Positions 23,117 through 32,808 are shown, counted from the stretch's first letter. The stretch: 53,831 nt of DNA from Clostridia bacterium (GCA_025997215.1 BNUH01000015.1:1-53831); one strand, 5' to 3'. A program made the numbers and translations. Notes: generated from the sequence alone by a model not told the origin.

Positions 23117-25375
23117 TTATAAAGTCAGCTCGCCCTCATCAATCAACCCCGTTAGCTCTCCCGACCACATCACAAACAACCGATGCAGCGCCCGCGTCGC
23201 GCACACATACAACAGTCTCGCGTGGTAGGCGTCGAATGGGTACCACCTCGCGCTGGCATCGCAGACGATCACAGCGTCAAACTCCAACCCCTTGGTATGC
23301 GCCGCGCTGACGACGACAAGCCCGTTATCGTAGGTATCCTCCTGCGCGTTCAGAATTCGCGCTCCTAAGTCACGCGGCAGTGCGGAATGCAGCGCCTTAA
23401 CGCGCGCGAAGGTACGCTCCACCAGCGCTATAGAATTGAACCCTTCCGCACGCATATCCCCCACAATGCGTAGTATTTCCTTTATCAATCCTGCCTGATT
23501 CTCCACATGGATGCCCACCGGCGCCTGTCCATGCCGCATTACGGGCCGGGCAGGTTCGACGCCGGGTATAGCGAATCGCTGGGCGATACGGCTAGCAAAG
23601 GTCATCGTTTCGATCGTGTTGCGGTAGCTGACCGTGAGGTTGCGCAGGTTCGCGCGGTTCGCGAACACGCCGCAGCGCAGCGCCGCCCAATCCGTCAGCC
23701 CTTGCCGCGCGCGGATGCCCTGGTTCAGATCGCCGACGATCGTGAACGAGTCGTGCCGCAGCGCGCTCCGGAGGAATAGGAATTGGAATGGCGAAACATC
23801 CTGCGCCTCGTCCAGCACAATATGCCGCTCCTCGAACTTCGGCAGCCCGCTGACCCGCTGTACGATAGTCAGCAGCGGCGCGAGGTCGGCGGTGCGCGCG
23901 CGCTTTTTGGATAATAATGGCAGGGTGCGTTCTGCAATCCTCGCAAATAATTCACGTTCGTCCTGCTGAAGCGGCAGCTGATCTGCAGCTTGCAGAAAAT
24001 CCGCGTAAACCTTCATCGGCCCCAACTCCGGCCAGGCTTGCCGCACCTGTTTCAGGAACTTTTTCGCGCGATCCTTCGCTTCTGCAACGCGCTGATCCCT
24101 GCTCGAATACAGCTCGCGCATGCGTTCCTGCCGCTCCGGGCCGTCGGCCATGCGCCGGCTTAGCGCCTCAGCGCGCTCGGCGCATGTGGTTTCCAGCCAC
24201 TCCAATACGCTGTTGAGCGCGGGTTTGAGCTGCTTCTTGATGTACTTCTCGACCTCGTCCAGGCGGCGGGCGAGCGGGAATGGCGTCAGCTCCGTCAGGA
24301 ATATTTCATTGAGCCGCTCGTGCGTGTACAGTGTCACCGGGCCGAACGTGACGTCCGCTTCTGGCAGCACACGCGGCGTCAGTTCATCCAAATAATGTTG
24401 AATAAGTTCCGCGAATCTTAGCGAACCTTGGAATGCCACCGACTCCGCGTCCAGCAGATCCATCGGCGACTCCAGCGGATCATCCGCGTCGGCGTCCCGC
24501 TCCAACGTTGGACAAAATTTGCCAAGCAGCTGCCTGGCGAACCCGGCGAACGTGGTCTGCGCGACCTGTTCGACGCCTAGGTCAGGCAGTACGGCCGCAA
24601 TGTAATTCAGGAACATGGGGTTCGGCGCGAGTATCAGCACGTGTTTGGGCAGGAGTTTTTGCCTATGTGCGTATAACAGATACGCCACTCGATGCAGCGC
24701 GATGGTCGTCTTGCCCGAACCCGCCGCGCCTTGCACGATCAACGCCTGATCCAGCGGATGGCGGATGACCTCATTCTGCTCGGCCTGCAGCGACGTGACG
24801 ACCTCGCGCAGCCGATCGCCGCGCGCCTCGCCCAGCACGCTCTGCAGATAGACGTCGCTGCCGGCGATTCCCGTGTCGAATATGGATAAAAGCTGCCCAT
24901 CCTGTATGCCGAACTGCCGCTTGAGCGTCAGCTCGCCCTCGATGTCGCCGTCCGGTGCCTCATACTTCATCGGCCCGACCTGGCCCGCGTAGTACAGATT
25001 CGCAATCGGCGCGCGCCAATCGACGACGATCTGCTCGTACGTCTCGCCGCGCGCCACGCCCCACTTGCCGATGTAGTACGACTGAACCTGCCCGCGATCC
25101 AACCCCGCCGCCGGAACGAAATCCACCCTTGTGAAGTAAGGCTGGCGTACGGCCAGGCGCATATTGCGCAAATTCTGATCCCGGAAGGCATATACAATCT
25201 CGGCCACACCCAGGTCGTCCGTGTAACCGCCCTGCGCCTCGATCAGGCGCTGGTTCAAATCGGCTGAAGCCGCTTTGAATTGCGGCTCCAGCAGCGCGGT
25301 TTCATCCGCGATAAGGTCGAGGGTTAACCGCAGATGCTCCCGTTCCAGCGTCTCGTCCGAGTGGCCAATGGACAT
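23117..25375 (-). CDS. helD: HelD-type RNA polymerase-recycling ATPase (UvrD-like)
   Basis: HelD binds stalled or post-termination RNA polymerase and uses ATP to free it from DNA. 752 aa, typical. A long N-terminal coiled-coil arm (about residues 1-60) is followed by VDWRAPIANLYYAG, a hallmark of HelD. Walker A is VQGAAGSGKTTIALHR. Walker B-type DEAQDVSPFQFLFLR, motif III GDLNQGI and the C-terminal HTKGLEFDAVIV and YVCATRALHRLF helicase motifs follow. The start at 25375 (MSIGHSDETLEREH) has a GGAGG site upstream on the minus strand. Monocistronic between the GT11 and nrdJ genes. Confidence 0.9.
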   Translation of the reverse strand: MSIGHSDETLEREHLRLTLDLIADETALLEPQFKAASADLNQRLIEAQGGYTDDLGVAEIVYAFRDQNLRNMRLAVRQPYFTRVDFVPAAGLDRGQVQSYYIGKWGVARGETYEQIVVDWRAPIANLYYAGQVGPMKYEAPDGDIEGELTLKRQFGIQDGQLLSIFDTGIAGSDVYLQSVLGEARGDRLREVVTSLQAEQNEVIRHPLDQALIVQGAAGSGKTTIALHRVAYLLYAHRQKLLPKHVLILAPNPMFLNYIAAVLPDLGVEQVAQTTFAGFARQLLGKFCPTLERDADADDPLESPMDLLDAESVAFQGSLRFAELIQHYLDELTPRVLPEADVTFGPVTLYTHERLNEIFLTELTPFPLARRLDEVEKYIKKQLKPALNSVLEWLETTCAERAEALSRRMADGPERQERMRELYSSRDQRVAEAKDRAKKFLKQVRQAWPELGPMKVYADFLQAADQLPLQQDERELFARIAERTLPLLSKKRARTADLAPLLTIVQRVSGLPKFEERHIVLDEAQDVSPFQFLFLRSALRHDSFTIVGDLNQGIRARQGLTDWAALRCGVFANRANLRNLTVSYRNTIETMTFASRIAQRFAIPGVEPARPVMRHGQAPVGIHVENQAGLIKEILRIVGDMRAEGFNSIALVERTFARVKALHSALPRDLGARILNAQEDTYDNGLVVVSAAHTKGLEFDAVIVCDASARWYPFDAYHARLLYVCATRALHRLFVMWSGELTGLIDEGELTL

Positions 25376-25417
25376 TGTGCCTCCTTAGTTATAGAGGTAT
25401 ATATGTATGATCGTATA

Positions 25418-27754
25418 TCAGTTACACTTTGAATAACCGCACGCCCGGCATACCACGCACCCACCTTCGCGTTCTAACGCACTGCCGCACTCGGGGCAAT
25501 CGCCCTTCTTTTTCTTGACGCAGTCGTGGGGATGCCCGCAGAGGGAGCAGTTGGATATGCAACTAAGTTTAGCGGAAGATTGTTCGACGGCGTTCGCGGA
25601 ATCCGGTTCGTCGTCGGTCAGGCCCAGCTTCCCCTCGTGATATGCGCGTAGGACCTTCTCCAGCACGCGGCCTATGGCGTCCGGGCAGGAGAGTACCTTC
25701 AACCCGGGCTGGCGCAGCGTCGAGTGGCAGCGGATGCCGCGCAGCTGCTCGACCATCACCTCGGGATCCACGCCCGCGCGCAGCGCCATCGATACCAGGC
25801 GGCTTGTGGCCTCGCTCTGGGATGGGCATCCGCCCGCGCGTCCCAGGTTCGTGAACACCTCGCAGATACCCTGTTCATCATAATTAACCGTAACATATAA
25901 ATTCCCGCAGCCTATCTTCACCTTCTCGGTAATGCCGTTGGTCACGTCCTTGCGCGAACGCGGCTGGACGTAGTGCGGCGGCTCCTGAATCTCGCAGGAT
26001 TCGCAGATCATCGGCGGCGTAGAATCAGTAGCCGCAGCGTTCGCGCCAACAGTCAGCACCTGTTCATTCCGGCTGCCGTCGCGGTAGATGGTCACACCCT
26101 TGCAGCCCAGACTGAACGCCAGATTGTATACCGCGCGCACATCCTCCTTGGACGCCTCGTGCGGGAAGTTGACCGTCTTGGAAACAGCGTTGTCGATGTG
26201 CTTCTGAAACGCAGCCTGCATGCGGATGTGTGCCTCGGGCGAGATGTCGTGCGCCGTGACGAATACCCGCTTCACATCCTCAGGCACGCCCCACGAATCC
26301 TCCAGCCCGTGCAGCGTGCCGCGCTGGGCGACCTCCTTCAGCAGTTCTTTCGAATAGAATCCGCGCGCCTTGGCCACCTGCTCGAAGTACGGGTGTACCT
26401 CCACCAGCGTGTCATGATCCATTACATTCCGCGCGAAGGCCAGCGCAAACAGCGGCTCGATCCCGCTGGACGCGTTGCAGATGATCGAGATGCTGCCCGT
26501 AGGCGCTATGGTCGTGACGGTGCCGTTGCGCGGCGGATTCGGGTCGGCCTTGAATATGGAGCGGTCGATGTACGGGAACGGCTGGCGGGTCTTGGCCAAC
26601 TGGCGCGAGGCGGCCCAAGCCTTTTCAGTGATCCGGCTCATGATGGTCTCGGCCAGCTTGACAGCCTCATCACTGTTATATGGTATCATTAACTGGAAGA
26701 GCATATCCGCCCAACCCATCACGCCCAGGCCGATCTTGCGCGTGCCCTGGGTGCGCTCCTCAATCTCCGGCAGCGGATACTTGTTGATGGTTATGACATT
26801 ATCCAAAAAGTGCACGGCGTCGGCAGCCACAGCATCCAGCCGGGCATAATCCACCTCCGGTTTCCCGTTCACCAACTTGACCATGCGGCCCAAGTTGATC
26901 GAGCCGAGGTTGCAGCTCTCGTATGGCAGCAGCGGCTGTTCACCGCAGGGGTTGGTGGCCTCGATCGCCTCGATTTCGGGCACGATGTTATCGCGGTTGA
27001 TGCGGTCGAGGAATACAATGCCCGGCTCGCCCGTCTCCCACGCGCTTTGGACGATCAGATCCATCACCTCGCGCGCCTTGAGGCTGCCCGTGGGTTGGCT
27101 GTTGGCCGGGTTGATGAGCGGATACTCGCTGTCCGTTTCGACCGCGCGCATGAATGATTCCGTTAATCCTACGGAAATATTGAAGTTAGTGATCTCGCTG
27201 GTATCACGTTTACATGTAATAAAAGATATAATGTCTGGATGATCTACCCGCAGTATTCCCATGTTCGCGCCGCGCCGGACGCCGCCCTGCTTGATGGCCT
27301 CGGTCGCCGTGTTGAATACCTTCATAAAACTGATCGGACCCGAAGCCACGCCGCCGCTCGTGCGCACGGACGCGCCCTGCGGACGCAGCCTGGAGAACGA
27401 GAACCCCGTCCCGCCGCCGCTCTGATGGATCAGCGCGGCATGCTTGACGGCATCGAATATTCCAGTCAGGCTGTCCGGCACGGGCAATACGAAGCACGCC
27501 GACAGCTGGCCCAGCGGTCTGCCAGCGTTCATGAGCGTGGGTGAATTCGGCATGAACTCCAATTCGGTCATGCGCTGGTAGAATCGGTCGGCTAACGGCG
27601 CGGTGTCGGCCTTCTCATCATAACGCAGGTCGCCGCGAGCAACAGTATCGGCCACTCGGCGGAACATCTGGTCAATGGTTTCGATGCCTACGCCATTCTC
27701 ATCCTTGGCGAGGTATCGTTTCTCTAGAACACGCTTAGCGTTATCGGTCCACAT
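25418..27754 (-). CDS. nrdJ: adenosylcobalamin-dependent (class II) ribonucleotide reductase
   Basis: Makes deoxyribonucleotides from ribonucleotides using a B12-generated radical, so works with or without oxygen. 778 aa. It contains the MPNSPTLMNAGRPLGQLSAC block with the first redox cysteine, QSGGGTGFSFSRLRP, NPCGEQPLLPYESCNLG around the radical cysteine, and the phosphate-binding IAPTGSISIICNASSG. The C-terminus carries a zinc-ribbon-like cluster of cysteines (CSLCGHPHDC, CPECGSAL, CRACGYSKC) as in TM0820/NrdJ-type enzymes. ATG 27754 is chosen because GAGGAGG lies 8 nt upstream; seven extra codons upstream overlap that site. No cobalamin riboswitch was seen; an NrdR-box-like site lies upstream. 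Confidence 0.95.
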   Translation of the reverse strand: MWTDNAKRVLEKRYLAKDENGVGIETIDQMFRRVADTVARGDLRYDEKADTAPLADRFYQRMTELEFMPNSPTLMNAGRPLGQLSACFVLPVPDSLTGIFDAVKHAALIHQSGGGTGFSFSRLRPQGASVRTSGGVASGPISFMKVFNTATEAIKQGGVRRGANMGILRVDHPDIISFITCKRDTSEITNFNISVGLTESFMRAVETDSEYPLINPANSQPTGSLKAREVMDLIVQSAWETGEPGIVFLDRINRDNIVPEIEAIEATNPCGEQPLLPYESCNLGSINLGRMVKLVNGKPEVDYARLDAVAADAVHFLDNVITINKYPLPEIEERTQGTRKIGLGVMGWADMLFQLMIPYNSDEAVKLAETIMSRITEKAWAASRQLAKTRQPFPYIDRSIFKADPNPPRNGTVTTIAPTGSISIICNASSGIEPLFALAFARNVMDHDTLVEVHPYFEQVAKARGFYSKELLKEVAQRGTLHGLEDSWGVPEDVKRVFVTAHDISPEAHIRMQAAFQKHIDNAVSKTVNFPHEASKEDVRAVYNLAFSLGCKGVTIYRDGSRNEQVLTVGANAAATDSTPPMICESCEIQEPPHYVQPRSRKDVTNGITEKVKIGCGNLYVTVNYDEQGICEVFTNLGRAGGCPSQSEATSRLVSMALRAGVDPEVMVEQLRGIRCHSTLRQPGLKVLSCPDAIGRVLEKVLRAYHEGKLGLTDDEPDSANAVEQSSAKLSCISNCSLCGHPHDCVKKKKGDCPECGSALEREGGCVVCRACGYSKCN

Positions 27755-27794
27755 GCGGTACAACCTCCTCGGCATCCTATCGGGTGCAGGTCGG

Positions 27795-27887
27795 ATTGTA
27801 CCACATATGGCCCGTGATTACTAGTGGGTAATCAACATTTTGTGGTTGGAATCGTTCGATTCAATTCGACACCACAATATGTAGTTT
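27795..27887 (-). promoter_or_regulatory. nrdJ promoter region with an NrdR-box-like site
   Basis: On the minus strand an extended -10 (TGGTACAAT, TACAAT = complement of 27795-27800) precedes nrdJ by about 40 nt. Upstream, 27872-27887 matches the NrdR box ACACWATATATWGTGT at 13 of 16 positions and at 11 of 12 in the core. A weaker site (27833-27848) lies 39 bp away and pairs with it as an inverted repeat flanking a GAATCG-TT-CGATTC palindrome. NrdR boxes are usually spaced by about 31 bp, so assignment is tentative. Confidence 0.4.
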
Positions 27888-27892
27888 GGTTG

Positions 27893-30760
27893 TTATCTTA
27901 GATGCAACTCATACATTTTATGCGGCTTGATCGAAAGATACGCCGTGCCGCCGCTGATTTCCGCTATGGCTATGGAGTTTCCGGATAAATTCGTCACGGC
28001 GCAGTCCTTGATGGTGTAAGGAGTAATGACGCTGACCTTGCCGTCATTCCCCTCCGATTCATACAGCCGAATCCGTAACGCACCGCTGTCGTCCAAACCG
28101 ATGGATGTTACGACGCACGGCCCTTCGACATGGATAAACTCGCCGTGCGACGGCAGCGTGCCGCCATGCTTCGTCGCCGAAACATAGTATAGGTTGTGGT
28201 TGAGCCGCTGGCCGACAGCCTTCAGCGCAGTTGCCGTCGAATCGGCTGCCGCCATCCATAATTTGATCGTATGGATGCCGCGCTCCGGATGTGGGTCGGG
28301 GCTGCTGGCCGTGTTGATGAGCGTGACGGCCAACTCGTCGTTGTCGGCGCGATAGCCGTACTTGCAATCACTGACCAGGACCAGCGCATTCTCTCCATAT
28401 ACTGCCGCGGCGTGGGTCAGTCCGGCCCAATCCTGCGCCGTTTGAGCGCGATCCTGGCTGCCCGCTGGGACATCCATGCGGATCGTGTCGGGTTTGGTGG
28501 GCAGCGGCACGCTCCAGACCAGCACGGGAGCGGAATCCTTATGGTAGCTGGTTTCATTCCAATCGACATGAAGCGACACGGCTAGCTCCGCCGCGCCATC
28601 ATCCAGCGAAATTACAGTCTTCGCTGTCGAATTAAGTATGCTATGCTCCATTGTAACCGTGCGGCGCAGTTCGCCCTTTTCCTCCGAGATGCGCTTGCAA
28701 TCCGTGACGGGCCGCTTACCCAGGTAACGCCCGATGCGCCAGGCGTTGGAGGTATCCGCCTCGGTTTGGATGAGCGCCAAGCCCGCCAGCATGCCGGGCC
28801 GGATGCGTTCTGTGTTGGATTTCTTGTCGAAGTATGACTTAATCCCGCCCGACTGACCGTCGATCACCACGCGCAGGTGGTCATTCTCCAGCACAAAATC
28901 CCCCAGCGGCAGTTGAATCCGATCGCCCGTGTAGCGGAATATGGGGTAATCTGTCACGCGTTTCTCGCTGACCACGACGGTTGTATGCCCCAGCGCGGGC
29001 ACATTCACGCTGACCAATATGCGGATATAATGATGATCCCAGTAGCGCACGGGCTGCTGATCCAGCAGTTGGTACGGCAGTTGGACGCTGTCGGCGTTGG
29101 CAACGGTAAGGCGGTTCAGGTCGTACGTCCAATCCCATAGCGTCAATTCGACATTCTCCGCACGCGCTATGGGCAGCGGGTTGAACACATGAAAGACGCG
29201 GACCCGTCCGCGGCCGCGCTCCGGCCTGGGCATTCCAGCGAACGCGTCTATGCCGTAACCCGCGCCCGCGCCTTCCGACTGGGTGCCGTCGTCGGCGTCG
29301 AAGGGGATCGTCGACGTGTCGATGGCTTCGCTCAACGTGCGCGCCGCAGCCTCCTGACGCGACTGCGCCACGGCCATCGCGTGCTGATACAAGCCCATCG
29401 CGTGCTCGCGGCTTGATTGCACGCACGATCCCGTCAGTATATCGTGGAAGTGGGTGAATAGCACGCCACGCCACGCGTCGTCCAGCATCGCGCGATGGGC
29501 GTCGGTGGCTGTCGAACGGATCGATTTGGTTTCAATGGCGGCGCGGGCCAGCATCGCCTCGGCATCCAGCAGCGCGGCCTCGGCACGGCGGTTGCCCCGC
29601 TTGATCCGACTCTGGGTTGTGTAACATCCGGCGAATATCGTGTTGAGTTCATAATCCGCGACGGGCAGATTCTCCCGCACGGATTCCGCGCGGCGGAAGT
29701 ATTCACGCAGCGTACCGAAGTTCACCCGTGGGAATATGGGCCACTGCTTCATCTCAATGATCCGCTCGACGTCGCGGCGGGTCGGTCCGCCGCCGTGGTC
29801 GCCCACGCCGTAGACTATCAGCCCGGTTTTGAGCCCGCCGCTCTTCTTGCTGGCCTCGATCACACCTAAACCGATATCGGGCACGATGCCGCTGTTATAC
29901 CAGTATGGTTCCATATATATCATAATTTCAGAACCGGACGGCGCGCGCCAACGGTATAGGATGTTATCCGTCTGATGCCCACGGCAGTGATAGTAGTACG
30001 GCACGCTGCCGAATGAATTCAGCTCCGGCAGGTGCGCGCTGTGGCCAAACGTATCCGGCGAGAAGTCCACCTTCAGCGACGCGGGGTTGATGCCCCAGAA
30101 GACATGCAGATATTTGCGCGTCTGCTCGATATGTCGGATCAGCGACTCCGTGTCGGGCATGTTCTTATCCGTCTCGACCCATGCTGCGGCTGTGACCTCC
30201 CAACGCTTCTCGGCGATGCGCCGCTGAATTGCGGCCATCATCTCCGGCGCGTAATCCTCGACGATTTTGTACACGCTGGCTTGCGACTGGCTGTATGTGA
30301 ATTCCGGATACTCATCCATCAATCCCAGTATGGTGCGGAACGTGGCCAGCGTCGCCGCGACGGTTTCCTCCCAACCCCACATCCAGTTCATGTCGATGTG
30401 CGCGTGGGAGGCGCAGAGGATTTCGTACTCCTTGGCGGCGTCCGCAAGCGGTAGCAGGATCCGTTCAGCCTCGTCGGCGACGGGTTTGGTGACTGCACCC
30501 AGGTCGCGTTGGGATGACTCCAACGCGGTTAAGGCCTCGTCGATTGTGGAATCATAAGCGCCTCCAGCCTCAGTGTTCAGCCGGAGCGCGAAGTCCACCT
30601 CCGACAGGATTCGACGCATGTACGCGGGCATAGCGGTTATGTGCGCCGATTCCACCTTCGGCGGGCCCATCGTGAATTCGAACTGGGTTTTCTCGCGGTT
30701 GCCTGGCGTGCTGACCTTAAGCCGCTGGTAACGCTCCAGCAAGGTTGGCAGGTTGGACAT
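27893..30760 (-). CDS. glycoside hydrolase family 38 alpha-mannosidase
   Basis: Removes alpha-linked mannose from glycans. 955 aa. The catalytic N-terminal domain has the zinc-binding CASHAHIDMNWMWGWEE motif and the nucleophile Asp in KVDFSPDTFGHSAHLPEL, then a middle helical domain (GVLFTHFHDILTGSC) and C-terminal beta domains. There is no signal peptide, so it acts in the cytosol on imported oligosaccharides, consistent with the sugar importers nearby (inference). ATG 30760 (MSNLPTLLERYQRL) has AGGAGG about 8 nt upstream; the open frame runs 43 codons further without support. A hairpin-repeat fragment and IS remnant lie just upstream. Confidence 0.92.
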   Translation of the reverse strand: MSNLPTLLERYQRLKVSTPGNREKTQFEFTMGPPKVESAHITAMPAYMRRILSEVDFALRLNTEAGGAYDSTIDEALTALESSQRDLGAVTKPVADEAERILLPLADAAKEYEILCASHAHIDMNWMWGWEETVAATLATFRTILGLMDEYPEFTYSQSQASVYKIVEDYAPEMMAAIQRRIAEKRWEVTAAAWVETDKNMPDTESLIRHIEQTRKYLHVFWGINPASLKVDFSPDTFGHSAHLPELNSFGSVPYYYHCRGHQTDNILYRWRAPSGSEIMIYMEPYWYNSGIVPDIGLGVIEASKKSGGLKTGLIVYGVGDHGGGPTRRDVERIIEMKQWPIFPRVNFGTLREYFRRAESVRENLPVADYELNTIFAGCYTTQSRIKRGNRRAEAALLDAEAMLARAAIETKSIRSTATDAHRAMLDDAWRGVLFTHFHDILTGSCVQSSREHAMGLYQHAMAVAQSRQEAAARTLSEAIDTSTIPFDADDGTQSEGAGAGYGIDAFAGMPRPERGRGRVRVFHVFNPLPIARAENVELTLWDWTYDLNRLTVANADSVQLPYQLLDQQPVRYWDHHYIRILVSVNVPALGHTTVVVSEKRVTDYPIFRYTGDRIQLPLGDFVLENDHLRVVIDGQSGGIKSYFDKKSNTERIRPGMLAGLALIQTEADTSNAWRIGRYLGKRPVTDCKRISEEKGELRRTVTMEHSILNSTAKTVISLDDGAAELAVSLHVDWNETSYHKDSAPVLVWSVPLPTKPDTIRMDVPAGSQDRAQTAQDWAGLTHAAAVYGENALVLVSDCKYGYRADNDELAVTLINTASSPDPHPERGIHTIKLWMAAADSTATALKAVGQRLNHNLYYVSATKHGGTLPSHGEFIHVEGPCVVTSIGLDDSGALRIRLYESEGNDGKVSVITPYTIKDCAVTNLSGNSIAIAEISGGTAYLSIKPHKMYELHLR

Positions 30761-30865
30761 GGGGGCACCTCCTGTAATGATTATAATGACTAATTGGGCG
30801 GTGTCACAGCGAACCACCTCCCGCTGCATTGCAGTATACCCGAAACGCGGCGAGTAGACAAGATG

Positions 30866-30897
30866 CGGCCTGCGGGCGGCTTGCCCCAACTGCGGTT
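30866..30897 (+). repeat. truncated copy of hairpin repeat family A
   Basis: The outer part of the family A arm (CGGCCTGCGGGCGG and CCCCAACTGCGGTT) ends abruptly in the middle of the second palindrome, and the next base starts transposase-like coding sequence. This marks a recombination or insertion junction. Confidence 0.7.
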
Positions 30898-31171
30898 AGA
30901 TAATGCAAGATATCAGCGCTGTGAAATGGTACAGGCTTGTGCTGATCGATTGGATATAGTGCTGTGCTATCTGCCCACATACTCGCCAAACCTCAACTTG
31001 ATAGAAAGGTATTGGAGGTATATCAAAGGCGAGGTACTTAATGCGGCATACCTTGATACCTTTGATAAATACAAACATGCAATAACCAATGGCATATACG
31101 ATTCGTATACTATTTATAAGGAACGCCTGGACTCGTTAATTAGTTATCGGGTTCAGCTTTACGATGATTAG
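30898..31171 (+). pseudogene. IS630-family transposase, C-terminal fragment
   Basis: DDE transposase remnant of about 90 residues. LDNARYQRC holds the second catalytic Asp and LPTYSPNLNLIERYWRYIK the catalytic Glu region, both diagnostic for IS630/Tc1-type enzymes. The N-terminal two thirds is missing; the frame continues upstream only through the hairpin repeat and a gene leader. The 234 bases after it (31172-31405) hold no recognisable gene or terminal repeat. Confidence 0.8.
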
Positions 31172-31405
31172 GGTATCGACCTGCCTTTTGACCAATTCGT
31201 TCTCTCAAATGCTTCTTAATCTATAGTGGAAAATCTTGGCGAGACGGAGTATATATCACGCTCCCGCATGCGTAAGTGTGCATGAAGCGAAGCAACAATT
31301 TTGTTCTTTCCCGCAAGCCTCCGTAAATCATCTAACACTAAGTATTCCCTCCTACCTGTCCATTATACGTAATTAGCCGCGCGTTTACAAGAGGGAATTC
31401 AGGTC

Positions 31406-31969
31406 TTACCCCGACTGCAGCTTATTGGCGTGTACGCGGAGGGTTTCGCGGTTCAGGCCTGAACGCCTGCAGGCCTCGGCGCGCTTGATCTTTTTGGATC
31501 GCCAGTCGGCTACGATCTGGGCGAAGTCGGGCGGTAGTGTCACCTGCTGCTCACTGCCGAAATGCACGCCACGCGCCTTAGCCGCTGCTATGCCTTCGGC
31601 CTGGCGCTGGTGGGTTGTCTCGCGTTCGAGTTCGGCTAGCGCGCCGAAGATGGTCAGGACAAACTTGCCTTGGGGCGTGCGCGCGTCCAGGTGCTCCTTG
31701 TGGCTGACGAAGGTTGCGCCGTGTTTTTCGATCTGGTCCAGGATCATGAGCAGGTCACGGGTGCTGCGCGCTAAGCGGCTGATAGATTCGACGTGAACCA
31801 CGTCGCCGGGTTCCAACTCGCGAAGCATCTCAAATAGCACGGGCCGGGCGGCGGTTCTGCCGCTTTTGCACTCGGTGTAAACCTTGGAGACGCCTAAGGA
31901 CGACATTAAGTCGTCCTGGCGCGCGGTGGATTGGTTGTCGGTTGAGATACGGATATAGGCTTTGTCCAT
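31406..31969 (-). CDS. serine recombinase (resolvase/invertase family)
   Basis: Small site-specific DNA recombinase of 187 aa. The N-terminal catalytic domain starts MDKAYIRISTDNQSTARQDD with the active-site Ser in RIST, followed by ISRLARSTRDLLMILDQ, with the conserved Arg residues. A C-terminal helix-turn-helix (RRSGLNRETLRVHANKL) recognises the site. ATG 31969 has AAAGGAG 9 nt upstream; the frame continues 34 codons further without support. It appears intact, unlike the surrounding mobile remnants. It could belong to a plasmid-like or transposon element now degraded around it. Confidence 0.9.
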   Translation of the reverse strand: MDKAYIRISTDNQSTARQDDLMSSLGVSKVYTECKSGRTAARPVLFEMLRELEPGDVVHVESISRLARSTRDLLMILDQIEKHGATFVSHKEHLDARTPQGKFVLTIFGALAELERETTHQRQAEGIAAAKARGVHFGSEQQVTLPPDFAQIVADWRSKKIKRAEACRRSGLNRETLRVHANKLQSG

Positions 31970-32180
31970 GGTGTTAGGCTCCTTTCTCGTTAGCGGTCGC
32001 AATGCCAAACCCGTTTTTGTTGTGGTTGCTTGATCTGGGAATAGATTATCACGTCTCATGCTGTTTGTCAAGCAGAATTTGTAAGATTATGAATATTTTT
32101 GCACTTCCTATTATACGCACCGAAATTTTTGCTGGGTTTGGACTGTAATGAATATTATTTCTTTTTCTGCATATTATACG

Positions 32181-32398
32181 ATGAATCATGGGTGCTTGTC
32201 CGGGAGGTGGAAGGGGTTGCCTCGGAAAACGCTTTACAAACAGCAGCAGGACACGGCAGTTAACGCGCGCCGGGCTGGTATTTCTGCGCTGCAGAAGGCC
32301 AGCGAAGGCTTGCCGAAGGTCGTGGAGATGTATTTATCCATGCTGAAGCGTCGGAGGATGCGGAGGCGGTGGACGTGTCTGGGTCTGGGCCTGGGTAA
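32181..32398 (+). pseudogene. short broken gene of possible phage origin
   Basis: The frame from ATG 32181 reads plausibly to about 32345 (segments RKTLYKQQQDTAVNARRAG and ALQKASEGLPKVVEMYLSML). It then turns into an Arg-rich shadow. A single frame change at that point gives an acidic ending (EASEDAEAVDVSGSGPG, TAA at 32396-32398), which looks like the original C-terminus. I do not recognise the family; a small terminase or structural subunit would fit the TerL fragment downstream. Confidence 0.3.
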
Positions 32399-32495
32399 CG
32401 GCACGCAATGTATACAATGATTGGCATTGTATTGTTTTGTGAAATATAGACACACGGGAGTATTGTTATTAATATGTTTTGCTTTATAAAGTAGG

Positions 32496-32552
32496 GGGGA
32501 AATATAGTACTATTGGGGAAATATAGTACTATTGGGGAAATATGGTAATACG
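32496..32552 (+). repeat. 19-bp tandem repeats (iteron-like)
   Basis: GGGGAAATATAGTACTATT occurs twice in exact tandem (32496-32514 and 32515-32533), with a third degenerate unit at 32534-32552. Each unit contains the palindrome ATAGTACTAT. It sits in a gene-free AT-rich stretch (32421-32730). This spacing is typical of iterons or multi-site operators. Confidence 0.75.
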
Positions 32553-32733
32553 GAGCAGAGGGCGGGGGATAGTCCGGAGATACCTCCTCGAAAAATTTTT
32601 CATATATAAATATACTCGCGCGCACCTTTTTTCGCTGTTTTCACCCCCGTATCCCTACTGGGGACAACCGGGAATTTACCCCTAAAACGTTGTGCGAGCG
32701 ACTTTGTTTCTGTATAAAAAGGAGGCAAGGAAT

Positions 32734-32808
32734 ATGATGCGAGCTATTGTTGAGACGCTTGAGATGGGTAGAAAAGGCGTTGGATTCTGCATAATCATGC
32801 ACATATAA
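32734..32808 (+). CDS. 24-codon open frame with a strong ribosome binding site
   Basis: Starts with two ATG codons (MMRAIVETLEMGRKG). AAGGAGG lies 8 nt upstream (32719-32725). It ends at TAA in the loop of a perfect 16-bp inverted repeat. It may be a leader peptide, the truncated start of a lost phage gene, or nothing. No family recognised. Confidence 0.35.
   Translation: MMRAIVETLEMGRKGVGFCIIMHI

Noticed and set aside
25973..26692. 239-aa plus-strand open frame opposite nrdJ
   Set aside because: Antisense to highly conserved reductase motifs; composition typical of shadows.
32496..32552. CRISPR-like direct repeats
   Set aside because: The 19-bp units are contiguous with no spacers and no cas genes are present.
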